A stretch of 64,000 nt of DNA from CAVVFX01 sp963747535 (GTDB taxonomy: Bacteria > Acidobacteriota > Terriglobia > Bryobacterales > Bryobacteraceae). A program made the translations under genes and the position numbers. The DNA lies in assembly GCA_963747535.1 (NCBI GenBank), contig CAVVFX010000006.1, positions 868,001 to 932,000 on the forward strand. The letters are read 5' to 3'. This document shows positions 17,847 to 26,422 of this stretch, in pieces (within the stretch, counting starts at the first letter, position 1; each line of letters begins with the position of its first letter). Under the pieces are notes generated by a model. That model saw only the letters and a program-made list of their open reading frames with translations, did not search any database and had not been told where the DNA came from.

Positions 17847-18066
17847 ACCTAATCATCTACCATGAAGTCTTCGTACGATTCGGGTCGCGCGCAGCCGATC
17901 GCCGGTTATTTCCGACGGCGGTCGCATCCGATTACCCGCCGTGGATGGATTACGGCTTCCGGAAGTTGGGGCGCTTTGCGCGCTCCTCCGGTTATCGGCG
18001 GAGGTCATGCGGCAGGGTTGAGGACGGCGCGGTACAGGGTCGACCGGGCGACTCCAAAGCGAGCTT

Positions 18067-18621
18067 GTGGGCCACGCCGCCGAATACAGGATTGATCCCG
18101 CGCGCATAGTTGTCATGGGCGATTCGGCCGGCGGACACCTCGCACTTATGACCGGGATGGCCCCGGCGGGAGCGGGGCTGGATCGACCTTGTAATCCGTC
18201 GGGCGATGCGCCGATCCCGAAAGTTGCGGGCATCGTGAACTGGTATGGGATTACCGACGTTTCGGATCTCCTGGCGGGCCCCAATAAGCGGGGTTCCGTC
18301 GTCGAGTGGTCGGCGAAAGCCGCTAATCGTGAAGACATGGCGCGGCGGGTCTCGCCGGTTACGTGGGCTCGCTCCGATCTGCCGCCAATTATCACGATCC
18401 ATGGCGATTCCGACCCGTCAGTGCCGTACAGCCAGGCGATTAGACTACGGGACGCCTTAACCGCAACTCATGCGCGAAACGAGCTGATCACGATTATCGG
18501 CGGCAAACACGGAGGCTTTACCCCGGACGAACGTGTGCGCGCCTACATTGCGATTCGGAGATTTCTTGCGAGTTCCGGACTGCCTACCGCCATCGAATCG
18601 AAACAGGCAACGCGGCAATAA
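18067..18621 (+). pseudogene. Truncated alpha/beta hydrolase (esterase/lipase type)
   Basis: The C-terminal two thirds of an alpha/beta hydrolase is intact: nucleophile motif GDSAGGHLA, acid in HGDSDPSVPY and catalytic His in GGKHGGF. The N-terminal strands and the HGGG oxyanion motif are missing. Upstream DNA (17880-18066) retains traces such as a GTTGAGGACGGCGCGGTA stretch equivalent to the usual VEDARRAVRW block but in a broken frame. Probably non-functional, although an ORF starting at 18067 is open. Confidence 0.6.
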
Positions 18622-18981
18622 GCTCCAACCACTCCTCTCGCCGCAGAAAACGGGCATTGAAATCTATCAGGTCATTCCCGCGTCGCACCCGATCCGGCTC
18701 GCTTTACGAGTTCGCCCGATTTCGAATTGGTGTGATGGCCTCCGGTAATCGGCTGCAGAACACCAAGTCCAGAATCTGGACTAGCTGGATACTGCTTATC
18801 CGGTTGTTTCGGCAGGCGTCGAGATGGTGGTATTGAGTTAAAGGTTATCTGGAGGCACGCAACAGTGCGTCGGGTGGATCGAGGGCGTCCGCCGCGGGTC
18901 AGGGGACCCGCCCCACATTTCCGGTGCACATCTCGGACTCCAACCGTGGTTTGCTGAAACCGCCAGGAAGCGCGGGCAGGC
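18622..18981. other. Intergenic region without a visible gene
   Basis: Neither strand gives a reading frame with protein character, and no convincing terminator or repeat was found. Confidence 0.4.
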
Positions 18982-19677
18982 TCAGTCGCTGGACAGGCCT
19001 TCAGTCCAGTACCTCACCGCAGCAGCGGGATCGTCGGTGATGATTGTATCGACGCCGAGTGCAGCCAGGCGGTCCCAATCCGCTGGATCGTTCACGGTCC
19101 ACGCATTCACCCGGATGCCCGCCCGGTGCGCATTCGTCACGCGCCCGGCCGTGACTGTCGAATAGTGAGGCGAGATGATGGACGCCTCGGCCGCGCGCGC
19201 GATGGCCGCCCACTCGTCGCTCTCGTAGCCGATCAGGGCCGCGAGTGGGATGACCGGTTCGACCGCGTGAAAGGCGCGCAGAATCGCGTGATCGAACGAC
19301 CGCACCAGGACGCGATGGCGTACTGGAGAGCGGTGGATCGCGTGGCTCAGAAGCCGGGCGTAGCGTTCGGGCGGCGGCCCGCTGTCTCCGATCTTCGCTT
19401 CGATATCGAACCAGAACTTCTCCGGTGACTCGAGAACCAGCACCTCGTCGAGAGAGGGCAGCGGCAGATCCGCGGCACGATGCTCGCGCACCACCCTTCC
19501 GCAGGCCTTGAGCGTCAGGTCGTGGGTCACCACCAGAACCTCGTCGCGCGTCACGGCAACGTCGAGTTCAACGCCATCGGCTCCGCACGCCATGGCGTGC
19601 AGAAAGCCGGGGATGGTGTTCTCCGGATGCGTGGCCATCGATCCCCGGTGGCCGATGAGTTGCGGGCGCGGTGTCAA
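18982..19677 (-). CDS. Glycerophosphodiester phosphodiesterase family protein
   Basis: GDPD catalytic elements are complete: GHRG with the first catalytic His, PENTIPGF, ELDVAVTRD with two metal-binding acids, and VVTHDLTL with the second His; the C-terminus has the usual VNAWTVNDPADWDRLAALGVDTIITDDP. It hydrolyses glycerophosphodiesters to glycerol-3-phosphate and an alcohol. An ATG at 19725 would overlap the divergent gene at 19711; the TTG at 19677 (MTPRPQLIGHRG, 231 residues) avoids this and is preferred. No signal peptide, so cytoplasmic. Confidence 0.85.
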   Translation of the reverse strand: MTPRPQLIGHRGSMATHPENTIPGFLHAMACGADGVELDVAVTRDEVLVVTHDLTLKACGRVVREHRAADLPLPSLDEVLVLESPEKFWFDIEAKIGDSGPPPERYARLLSHAIHRSPVRHRVLVRSFDHAILRAFHAVEPVIPLAALIGYESDEWAAIARAAEASIISPHYSTVTAGRVTNAHRAGIRVNAWTVNDPADWDRLAALGVDTIITDDPAAAVRYWTEGLSSD

Positions 19678-19710
19678 CGTTCCATCATAAGTCGTTTCAT
19701 AATGGGAGTT

Positions 19711-20643
19711 ATGGACCGCCGACAAGCTCTGAAGACTTTAGCCGCGGCTGCCGTGGCGCAGGTAACGGCGCAAACCGCGCCCCAGGCGCCTCCACAGCCC
19801 CAGTCCCCACGGCGTCCCGTGCCTCCCCAGGTAATTGTGTATTCGCAGAATCTGATCCAGATCGGATATCCGGAACTCGGCGACATCATCAAGCAGATCG
19901 GTTTCGACGGAGTCGACCTCACGGTGTTTCCGGGAGGGCACGTGGAACCCCGGTTGGCCAACGTCGACCAGGTGCGGGCTTTCGAGGTCATGGAGGGGGC
20001 GGGTCTCTCCGTGCCGGTGATTACGACCGCGATCACTACGCCCATGGACCGGGCTTCGGTGCCCGTGATCGCGTTTGCGGGCATGTCTCACGTGCCGCTA
20101 TTCCGGCCGGGAACCTGGCCGTACAACCATACACCCAATATCCTGCTGCGCCTCAGCGAAGTTCAGCGGGACATCGGGGGGCTAATCAGCATCGGCAAAC
20201 AGTACGGAACTGCAGCAGCTTTCCACAATCCCATCGGCGACAACGTGGGCGCTTCCGTCTGGGACATTCAGCGAGTCATTGAACCGTACGAACCCAATTC
20301 GGTGGGCTTCTATTTCGATGTGTGCAACGCGACAGCGCAGGACGGCGCCGGTGGCTGGGAGACTGCTTTGCGCCTCGCGCTTCCACGCCTCAAGGCCGTC
20401 ACCATTCAGGATTTCGTCTGGGAAAAGCAGAATGAGAACTGGCAGATGGCGAAATGCCCGTTAGGGCAGGGCATGGTCGACCTGCCGAAGTTCTTTCAAA
20501 TGCTGGCGCAGGCGAATTACGCGGGACCGGTTACTCTGGAGATCGGATACCCCACCAAGGATATGCCGTCGGCACTCACTCGCGATCTGCAATTTACGCG
20601 CAAGCAATTGCAAACGGCTTGGGGCGTCGCAGCCAGAACGTAA
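19711..20643 (+). CDS. Exported sugar phosphate isomerase/epimerase-like TIM barrel
   Basis: 310 residues from ATG 19711 (ATG 19702 is an alternative). Signal sequence with an early Arg-Arg (MDRRQALKTLAAAAVAQVTAQ), a proline-rich linker, then the xylose-isomerase-like barrel: GYPELGDIIKQIGFDGVDLTV, AAFHNPIGDN, GFYFDVCNA, VTIQDFVWEK, YAGPVTLEIGYP. Substrate unknown. Divergent from the GDPD gene; paralogous to the genes at 4408 and 41551. Confidence 0.8.
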   Translation: MDRRQALKTLAAAAVAQVTAQTAPQAPPQPQSPRRPVPPQVIVYSQNLIQIGYPELGDIIKQIGFDGVDLTVFPGGHVEPRLANVDQVRAFEVMEGAGLSVPVITTAITTPMDRASVPVIAFAGMSHVPLFRPGTWPYNHTPNILLRLSEVQRDIGGLISIGKQYGTAAAFHNPIGDNVGASVWDIQRVIEPYEPNSVGFYFDVCNATAQDGAGGWETALRLALPRLKAVTIQDFVWEKQNENWQMAKCPLGQGMVDLPKFFQMLAQANYAGPVTLEIGYPTKDMPSALTRDLQFTRKQLQTAWGVAART

Positions 20644-20704
20644 CTCGTTCGCGACACGAAAGAGGTACTTGCAAAACGCTCAGCCGGCTGGGGCTTGGTG
20701 CGGC

Positions 20705-20768
20705 GATTCATTCGCAGGCGGAAAGAGCCGCCTGAAAGGCAGCTGCGGCCAAGATTGGCCGCCCCACA
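20705..20768 (-). repeat. Dispersed repeat family B, copy 2 (inverted)
   Basis: Read on the minus strand, this begins TGTGGGGCGGCCAATC and ends GCGAATGAATC, matching 8391-8453 over its whole length with only a few substitutions, several of them inside hairpin stems. Confidence 0.75.
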
Positions 20769-20805
20769 GTTTGCAAGTAACTCTGACGGCTCGATCGTAA
20801 ATAGA

Positions 20806-20839
20806 AAACGGCAATCACGCCGCTGAGTGATTGCCGTTT
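20806..20839 (-). terminator. Intrinsic terminator of the FecR-domain gene
   Basis: The 13-bp perfect stem AAACGGCAATCAC / GTGATTGCCGTTT has an 8-base loop. It lies 18 bases past the minus-strand stop at 20858, and a TTTT run on that strand (stem end plus one base) supports termination. It may also act on the opposite strand. Confidence 0.65.
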
Positions 20840-20857
20840 ATAATTCGACTGAGGATG

Positions 20858-21919
20858 TTAACGTCCGTGTCCGCCGCCACCCCCGCCATGGAAACCGCCG
20901 CCTGCGAAACCACCGCCCCGGAACGCGCTTCCACCGGCGGAGCCGCCGCGATAACCGCCGCTGAAGCCGCCGCTACGGCCAACACTGCTCATGCCGCGAA
21001 CGCTGTACGCATGTCCCACGAACCCCGCCGAGCGAGCGCTGGCCACAGCAGCGGCAGGAGGATGATATCCCGGACCGAAGTGATGGTAGCCGTAAACACC
21101 GTAACCACCGTAGCCGAAACCGAATCCATAGCCGAAGTACGGAGCACCAAACGCGAGCCACGGTGAGTAGAACCCCCAGCCGAACGGGTCATAGAAGACT
21201 CCGTCACCCGGGATGAATGTGTAAGCGCTATACCAGGGATTCCAATACCATCCGGCGCCGTACCACATTCCGGGCGAGTAGCCCGGTCCGCCGGCATATC
21301 TGCGGGCCGCATCGACGTTGGCTTCAGCTAAATAAGATGACCGCAGGCTACCCCACCGGTAGAAATCGTCGGCGTACTCGTTCTTGTCGAACTTCTGCGC
21401 CTTCAACTTGCCGGTATTAAGAATAAGCTGATGACCGCCCGTGACCTCAATGTTCCGGCCGCCTGCTTGCACGACAGCCTTGCCATCGAACACGCGGATC
21501 ACGCTGCGATCCGCGTCGAATTCATACAAGCCCGCTTTTTGTAGCTGCACGCTTGCGCCATTCTCGCTAACGCGAATGTTGTTCGCCGGCCGGATGTCAG
21601 CCACGTCGACCATCGCGCGGCCCTTTTGCAGAGTAAGACCGGGCGAGCCCATCTGTATAGAACTATGGGCGTCGATTCTCAAAAAGACGCCTGGCGTCAG
21701 CAGAATTTCCGCTCTGCCGTTTTCAGTCGAGAGCGATTGGCCGGGCGCCAACTTGGCGCTTCCCACTGAATTCTGGGTGAGCACTTGCCCATTAATAGCC
21801 GCTTGCCCTTCGATGTAATTGACCACTCCGGGTTGCGGGGGTATGGAGCCCCATGCAGGGCTGGATAACATCGCAGCCAGGAAGAAGCCACTTACTGCGT
21901 TCAACCTTGACCACATCAT
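20858..21919 (-). CDS. Exported FecR-domain protein with Gly/Tyr-rich tail
   Basis: 353 residues. Signal peptide to about residue 25, then a FecR-like domain (GQAAINGQVLTQNSVGSAKLAPGQSLSTENGRAEILLTPGVFLRI, later VIRVFDGKAVVQAGGRNIEV). Residues 210-290 are Tyr/Trp/Gly-rich (YWNPWYSAYTFIPG, FGYGFGFGYGGYGVYGYHHF), and the tail is almost pure Gly/Ser/Arg with GGG runs. Not a classical anti-sigma FecR because no sigma gene or membrane anchor is present; more likely a surface or envelope protein. Followed by a clear terminator. Confidence 0.7.
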   Translation of the reverse strand: MMWSRLNAVSGFFLAAMLSSPAWGSIPPQPGVVNYIEGQAAINGQVLTQNSVGSAKLAPGQSLSTENGRAEILLTPGVFLRIDAHSSIQMGSPGLTLQKGRAMVDVADIRPANNIRVSENGASVQLQKAGLYEFDADRSVIRVFDGKAVVQAGGRNIEVTGGHQLILNTGKLKAQKFDKNEYADDFYRWGSLRSSYLAEANVDAARRYAGGPGYSPGMWYGAGWYWNPWYSAYTFIPGDGVFYDPFGWGFYSPWLAFGAPYFGYGFGFGYGGYGVYGYHHFGPGYHPPAAAVASARSAGFVGHAYSVRGMSSVGRSGGFSGGYRGGSAGGSAFRGGGFAGGGFHGGGGGGHGR

Positions 21920-22079
21920 AACCGTCTCTAAGCCTCTGCTTGGTAGATGCGACCCCCGTCCATATGGTTCCCTACCGATGAGTTGGTAGAAACATACCGG
22001 AGGCTTTGGTATTAAGAGCTGCTTCTCCGTTAGACGTTGTGACCGGGGCGCCCGTTTCGCCGCGCCGAGATCGACCGAC

Positions 22080-22235
22080 TTAGAATATGATCTTCATTGC
22101 CATTTGAATCACCCGCGGGTTACCATTTGTACTCTTGAAGATCCCGACACCTGTACTACGGCTCTCATAGTTCCTTCGGTTGAAACCGATGTTCAACTTC
22201 TTATCGGAGGAATGGATGAGTTCCTTTAGATCACA
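22080..22235 (-). pseudogene. C-terminal remnant of an Oar-like TonB-dependent receptor
   Basis: On the minus strand an open stretch ends KLNIGFNRRNYESRS...NGNPRVIQMAMKIIF followed by TAA at 22080-22082. NPRVIQMA(M/L)K(I/F)IF is the typical last beta-strand of the carboxypeptidase-domain TonB receptors of this phylum (compare the intact receptor ending NSPRTMQLAVKMYF at 55937). Only about 50 codons remain before the frame runs into the MFS gene, so the receptor was lost by deletion. Confidence 0.6.
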
Positions 22236-22258
22236 TGGGAACTATTTTTTCTCGCTCC

Positions 22259-23518
22259 CTACGCCCTAGTCGCCTGTGGGGCTGCTTTCTGCGAGATCAC
22301 ATCCTCGTCCGCGCCGGACTTCGGCAGCATGGCAATCGCGCCTGCTCCCACAATCGCCAGCGCGAGCACCGCGCCCATCGCGATCTGATAGTTCCCGTAA
22401 TGGTCGCGCAGGAAGGAGACCCCGTAGGGCACCCAAGTCTGGCCGATCGTGTTCACTGGCAGGATGATGGCCATCGCCCGTGCCAGAGAATTCACCCCGA
22501 ATTGCTGTGCCGCCATCAACGGGATCAGCATATAATCTGCGCCCATCGCGAAGCCGAACACCAGCGAGAAGACCCACGGATTAGTCGAGGGCTTTACCCC
22601 GAGCAGCAGCGGAATCGACGCGGCCACGATGAAATAGGTGGCCGTCATCACGTACTTCATCGGGAACATGTCCGAGAACTTGCCGATCAGCAAACGGCCG
22701 CTGACGCTCGACCAGGCAATCACCACGGATGCCATGCTCCACAGTGCGTTGAGTGTTTCCTGATTGGTGAAACCCGCATCCCGGAACACAAACTTCATGT
22801 GCTGATTGATCGCACCGATGGACCCGATCGAGCAGAAGCTTCCGATCATCAGCAGCCAGAAGGGACGCTGACCGATCAGATATCCGAATGACTTGGCGAC
22901 AATCTTGTTTTCGGCCGGTGGCGTCGTGTCGCCGTCCGCGTACTGGCCGCAGTCGGAGGCTCTGTCGCGCAGAACGAAAAGCGCCAGGGGCCAGGCGATA
23001 AACAGGAAACACCCGATCACCAGCAACGCGCCGTGGAAGTTCAAGCGGTGGGTCAGCGGGGTGACGACATAGGCCCCGAGCGCGGAGACCAATCCGACGC
23101 CCACGTATACGATACCCATCGCCGTGCCACGCTTCTTGCGGAACCATTGCGAAATGATGATCTGGTGTGGGATCGGCCCTGAAATAATGTACCCGACCGT
23201 ATAAACGAACCAGAGAAAGTAATACAACGGAAGACTGCCGGTCATCTGACTGAAACCGACAAATGCCAGAAACGTGAGTCCCGTTCCCGCCACGATTAAC
23301 TTTCTCGGACTGAAGCGCGGAATCAGAACCGGTCCAACCCACAGGGTCAGCAGCGCAGCCAATGGAAAGCCCAAGGTGATGTCGCTGCGCGACCAGCCGA
23401 AGGCCTTCTGATAATAGTCATAGAAGAACGGCATGCTGTAGTAAGGCAGTCCTACAGCAAAGCCGAAGGTCAGGAAGGCGGCGGCGGTAACCCACCAGCC
23501 GTAAAAACTTTTCTTCAT
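22259..23518 (-). CDS. MFS transporter (oxalate/formate antiporter-like)
   Basis: 419 residues with about 12 hydrophobic segments in two halves. The start MKKSFYGWWVTAAAFLTFGFAVGLPYYSMPFF and the loop WFRKKRGTAMGIVYVGVGLVSALGAYVVTPL are characteristic of OFA/monocarboxylate-type MFS carriers. Likely exchanges or imports a small carboxylate; substrate unknown. It ends next to a TonB receptor remnant, so a former outer-membrane partner is possible. Confidence 0.85.
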   Translation of the reverse strand: MKKSFYGWWVTAAAFLTFGFAVGLPYYSMPFFYDYYQKAFGWSRSDITLGFPLAALLTLWVGPVLIPRFSPRKLIVAGTGLTFLAFVGFSQMTGSLPLYYFLWFVYTVGYIISGPIPHQIIISQWFRKKRGTAMGIVYVGVGLVSALGAYVVTPLTHRLNFHGALLVIGCFLFIAWPLALFVLRDRASDCGQYADGDTTPPAENKIVAKSFGYLIGQRPFWLLMIGSFCSIGSIGAINQHMKFVFRDAGFTNQETLNALWSMASVVIAWSSVSGRLLIGKFSDMFPMKYVMTATYFIVAASIPLLLGVKPSTNPWVFSLVFGFAMGADYMLIPLMAAQQFGVNSLARAMAIILPVNTIGQTWVPYGVSFLRDHYGNYQIAMGAVLALAIVGAGAIAMLPKSGADEDVISQKAAPQATRA

Positions 23519-23593
23519 TGGTTTGCAGACAGTTTATCGCGAATGGCCCTCGCGTGCTGCGACGCGTCTCGAAGATAGACGCACGGAACGCGC

Positions 23594-23809
23594 CTACGCG
23601 TTTCCGCGGCGGCCCCACATGGGAAGGGGAGCCGGTGTGTTCACCTTTCGAATCGCACTGCGCAAATGCTGCAGTTCACTAAGCGTTTGAGCTCCTGTCC
23701 GCAGCGCCGAACGGGTGATCGAATTTTCCGCCAGAATGCATGCCCATAGAGCTGCCACCAACAAAGCAATGGCGACTAGACCTTGGGTGGTGATTTTGGC
23801 GATCGGCAC
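23594..23809 (-). CDS. Small single-pass membrane protein
   Basis: 71 residues if started at GTG 23809, which has GGAGG five bases upstream; the longer open frame to 23956 begins with unlikely sequence. One hydrophobic helix (TTQGLVAIALLVAALWACILAE) is followed by an amphipathic segment (RTGAQTLSELQHLRSAIRKV) and a proline-rich end. Function unknown. Confidence 0.5.
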   Translation of the reverse strand: MPIAKITTQGLVAIALLVAALWACILAENSITRSALRTGAQTLSELQHLRSAIRKVNTPAPLPMWGRRGNA

Positions 23810-24065
23810 GCCAACCTCCAGTGCATGCCAGATTCCAAAGTGCAGTATCTGCATTTTCACTAACTTAGCCCATCCGAGGGGTGGCGTTTTGTCACAGTGT
23901 GCCGGGTGTGTGCGGCGCACCGCCGCTTTCGTCGTCTCGCCCGGTTGTACGGACATTTCCTCCGCAAGACGAATTTTTGTCGGACAGGGTACAACTTTCT
24001 GATACGATTCCCAGTGGATGCGATGCGCTCCAGCGTGCCTTGCAGCACGCTAAACCATTCACCGC

Positions 24066-24081
24066 TGGCAGCCGGGTTGCT
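24066..24081 (+). promoter_or_regulatory. Sigma-54 (-24/-12) promoter of glnA
   Basis: TGGCAG, five bases, TTGCT: GG at 24067-24068 and GC at 24079-24080 are separated by exactly ten bases as sigma-54 requires. Predicted start of transcription is about 24092, giving a 22-base leader with GAGGGAG before ATG 24114. A hairpin-like inverted repeat GCGTGC / GCACGC at 24033-24050 may be an activator site, though it is closer than usual. No other feature was seen between 23810 and 24033. Confidence 0.7.
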
Positions 24082-24113
24082 GCCAAGGAAAATTTTTAAA
24101 CGAGGGAGAATGA

Positions 24114-25523
24114 ATGAGTCCGCAAGACGTATTGGATTTCGCCAAAAAAAACGACGCTCGCCAGTTGGATGTTCGCTTTAGCGACATACCTGGCCTGCAG
24201 CACCACGTTTCCTATCCCATCACTGAACTGGACGCCGACTCGTTCGAGAACGGCTTCGGCATGGACGGATCGAGTATCCGAGGCTGGGCTGCCATCAACG
24301 AAAGCGATATGCTGCTCATCCCCGATCCGGATACGGCCTTCATGGATCCCTTCACGGAAGTGCCGACCATGGTCATCACCGGCGATGTGCGGGACCCCAT
24401 CACCAAACAGAATTACGAGCGCGATCCTCGCTGGATTGCCAAGAAGGCCGAACTCTTCCTCAAGAATAGCGGTCTCGGAGACACGGCGTACTTTGGTGCG
24501 GAAGCCGAGTTCTTCATCTTCGACAACATTCGCTTCGATCAGAACGCCCACTGTGGTTTTTATTTCATCGACGCCGAAGAAGGCCGCTGGAATTCGGGCC
24601 GCGAAAAGGACAACCTGGGCTATCGTCCTCGCTACAAGGAAGGCTACTTCCCGGTTCCCCCGACCGATCACTACCAGGACCTGCGCGCCGAGATGGTCGA
24701 GACCATGATCAAGTGCGGTCTGAACATCGAGTGCCACCACCACGAAGTCGCCACCGCCGGCCAGGCCGAAATCGATCAGCGCTTCGATACGCTCGTGAAG
24801 TCGGCCGACAACATGATGACGTATAAATACATCATCCGGAACACAGCTGCGCAGTACGGCAAGACCGTGACTTTCATGCCCAAGCCGTTATTCGGCGACA
24901 ACGGCAGCGGCATGCACACCCACCAATCCGTCTGGAAGGACGGCAAGCCCCTGTTCGCGGGCGATGGCTATGCCGGCCTCAGCCAGATGGCCTTGCACTA
25001 CATCGGCGGACTGCTGAAGCACGCCCGGGCCCTTTCGGCGATTATTGCCCCGACTACCAATAGCTATAAGCGTCTGGTGCCTGGCTACGAAGCGCCGGTC
25101 AACCTGGCTTATTCGCGGCGCAACCGTTCGGCCGCCTGCCGCATCCCGATGTATTCGGCCAGTCCCAAGGCCAAACGCGTTGAGTTCCGTCCGCCCGACC
25201 CGTCGGCTAATCCGTATCTCGCCTTTGCCGCTATGCTGATGGCCGGTCTCGATGGCGTCATCAATAAGATCGAACCCGGCGAACCCCTCGATAAGGACAT
25301 CTACGACCTCTCTCCCGAAGAAATGAAGGCCGTCCCGTCGATGCCGGCGTCCCTCGAAGAAGCCCTCAACTGCCTCGAAGAAGACCACGCCTTCATGCTG
25401 AAAGGCGATGTCTTCACCGAAGAACTGGTCGAGACGTTCATCGATTACAAACGCAAGGCCGAAGCTGACGCGATCCGCCTCCGTCCGCACCCCTACGAGT
25501 TCGCGCTGTATTACGACATCTAG
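24114..25523 (+). CDS. glnA: Glutamine synthetase, type I
   Basis: 469 residues, normal GSI length. Ligates ammonia to glutamate with ATP in the cytoplasm as a dodecamer. Recognisable blocks: DGSSIRGWAAINESDM, the metal-binding GAEAEFFIFD, ECHHHEVATAGQAEID, KPLFGDNGSGMHTHQS, APTTNSYKRLVPGYEAPVNLAYS, the ATP-binding and arginine-rich RVEFRPPDPSANPYLAFAAMLMAGLDGV region. A tyrosine in DIYDLSPEE sits where the adenylylation site of GSI-beta enzymes lies. Single gene behind a sigma-54 promoter, consistent with nitrogen regulation. Confidence 0.97.
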   Translation: MSPQDVLDFAKKNDARQLDVRFSDIPGLQHHVSYPITELDADSFENGFGMDGSSIRGWAAINESDMLLIPDPDTAFMDPFTEVPTMVITGDVRDPITKQNYERDPRWIAKKAELFLKNSGLGDTAYFGAEAEFFIFDNIRFDQNAHCGFYFIDAEEGRWNSGREKDNLGYRPRYKEGYFPVPPTDHYQDLRAEMVETMIKCGLNIECHHHEVATAGQAEIDQRFDTLVKSADNMMTYKYIIRNTAAQYGKTVTFMPKPLFGDNGSGMHTHQSVWKDGKPLFAGDGYAGLSQMALHYIGGLLKHARALSAIIAPTTNSYKRLVPGYEAPVNLAYSRRNRSAACRIPMYSASPKAKRVEFRPPDPSANPYLAFAAMLMAGLDGVINKIEPGEPLDKDIYDLSPEEMKAVPSMPASLEEALNCLEEDHAFMLKGDVFTEELVETFIDYKRKAEADAIRLRPHPYEFALYYDI

Positions 25524-25644
25524 CGAAATCGAAGGTCAGGTATCCAAGGCCGCTTAGGGAATTACCCGAAGCGGCCCTTTTTTCTCGAATTTTCATCTTG
25601 ACCATATTGACTAGTCAAATCATCTCAAAATATACTTGAGACAG

Positions 25645-25890
25645 ATGTCCGACGCGAACCACCATATAGCCGTGAGCGATTTCAAAGCCCGCTGCCTCAC
25701 ATTGCTCGAAGAAGTCGCGGAGAAACACCATATGCTGATCATCACCAAATACGGAAAACCGATTGCCAAAGTCTCCCCCATCGAAAACACCAAACCCCCG
25801 CTGCTGGGCAGCTGGAAAGGGATCGTCGACGTCAACGGCGACCTGGCGCACTTCGACACCTCCGACGAGTGGGGCATTACCGGGGACTGA
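25645..25890 (+). CDS. Phd/YefM-family antitoxin
   Basis: 81 residues from ATG 25645 (a TTG at 25636 is possible). The N-terminal AVSDFKARCLTLLEEVAEKHHMLIITKYGKPIAKVSPI is the DNA-binding Phd/YefM fold; the C-terminal tail would wrap the toxin. The next gene, a PIN-domain toxin, starts three bases after its stop. The pair forms a type II toxin-antitoxin module expected to autorepress. Confidence 0.85.
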   Translation: MSDANHHIAVSDFKARCLTLLEEVAEKHHMLIITKYGKPIAKVSPIENTKPPLLGSWKGIVDVNGDLAHFDTSDEWGITGD

Positions 25891-25893
25891 CAA

Positions 25894-26304
25894 ATGATTG
25901 AAGAGCCCGAGGCCCTGCTGGATACCCATATCCTCGTTTGGACCCGGCAGGACCCCGCACGCCTCACCAAACGGCAGCGGGACCTCATCAACCGCATCCA
26001 GGCAAAAGAGGGCAGGCTCGCCATCAGCGCCATCACGCTTTGGGAAATCGGGATGATGACGGCGAAAAAGGCCCTGCGGACGAAGGCTTCGCTTCCCTCC
26101 CTGCTCAATGAGATCGAGTCGAGTCCGTGGATTCAGGTCCTGCCGGTCAACGCGGCAGTAGCCGCCGAGAGCGTGGCGATTCGTCCGAACCTCAAAACCG
26201 ATCCCGCGGACTGGATAATCGTCGCCACCGCCCGCGTTTTCCGCCTGCCCCTCCTCACCTCCGACGAGCGGATTATCGACTCAAAGCTGGCAATTATCGT
26301 CTGA
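25894..26304 (+). CDS. PIN-domain toxin, VapC-like
   Basis: 136 residues. PIN-domain acidic residues are present: Asp10 (LLDTHILVW), Glu51 (ITLWEIG), Asp103/Asp106 (DPADWIIVATA) and Asp124 (LTSDERI). Such proteins are Mg-dependent ribonucleases acting on tRNA or rRNA. Pairs with the upstream Phd-type antitoxin in one operon. Catalytic set appears intact, so it is probably active. Confidence 0.85.
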   Translation: MIEEPEALLDTHILVWTRQDPARLTKRQRDLINRIQAKEGRLAISAITLWEIGMMTAKKALRTKASLPSLLNEIESSPWIQVLPVNAAVAAESVAIRPNLKTDPADWIIVATARVFRLPLLTSDERIIDSKLAIIV

Positions 26305-26339
26305 AAACCGCAGGGTAGAGCGGGGAATGAAAAAGTGAT

Positions 26340-26395
26340 TCCGTAAGACAGACGATCGTTTTTTGTCGTCTGTCCGTCGGCGATAGCCGGCGCTT
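26340..26395 (-). repeat. Bipartite hairpin repeat, family A, copy 4 (inverted, covarying stem)
   Basis: Read on the minus strand: hairpin GACAGACGA / TCGTCTGTC around the loop CAAAAAACGA (26347-26374), then TTACGG. Loop and 3' flank are identical to copy 1 at 3509-3560, while two stem positions changed on both arms so that pairing is kept. A GC-rich first hairpin (CGGC, TATC, GCCG) precedes it on that strand, as in copies 1 and 2. It lies just after the toxin gene. Confidence 0.7.
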
Positions 26396-26422
26396 TTGCC
26401 GCTTGGGCTCGCGCAAGGTGGT

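Noticed and set aside
24096..24743. 215-codon open frame antisense to glnA
   Set aside because: High-GC codon bias opens long antisense frames; the sequence mirrors glnA codons and shows no family features. The same applies to other long antisense frames over argS, iscS, hscA and the TonB receptor.
25594..25650. Repeated ACTTGA/TTGACC-like sites before the antitoxin gene as an operator
   Set aside because: Too short and irregular to support a palindromic operator by eye.
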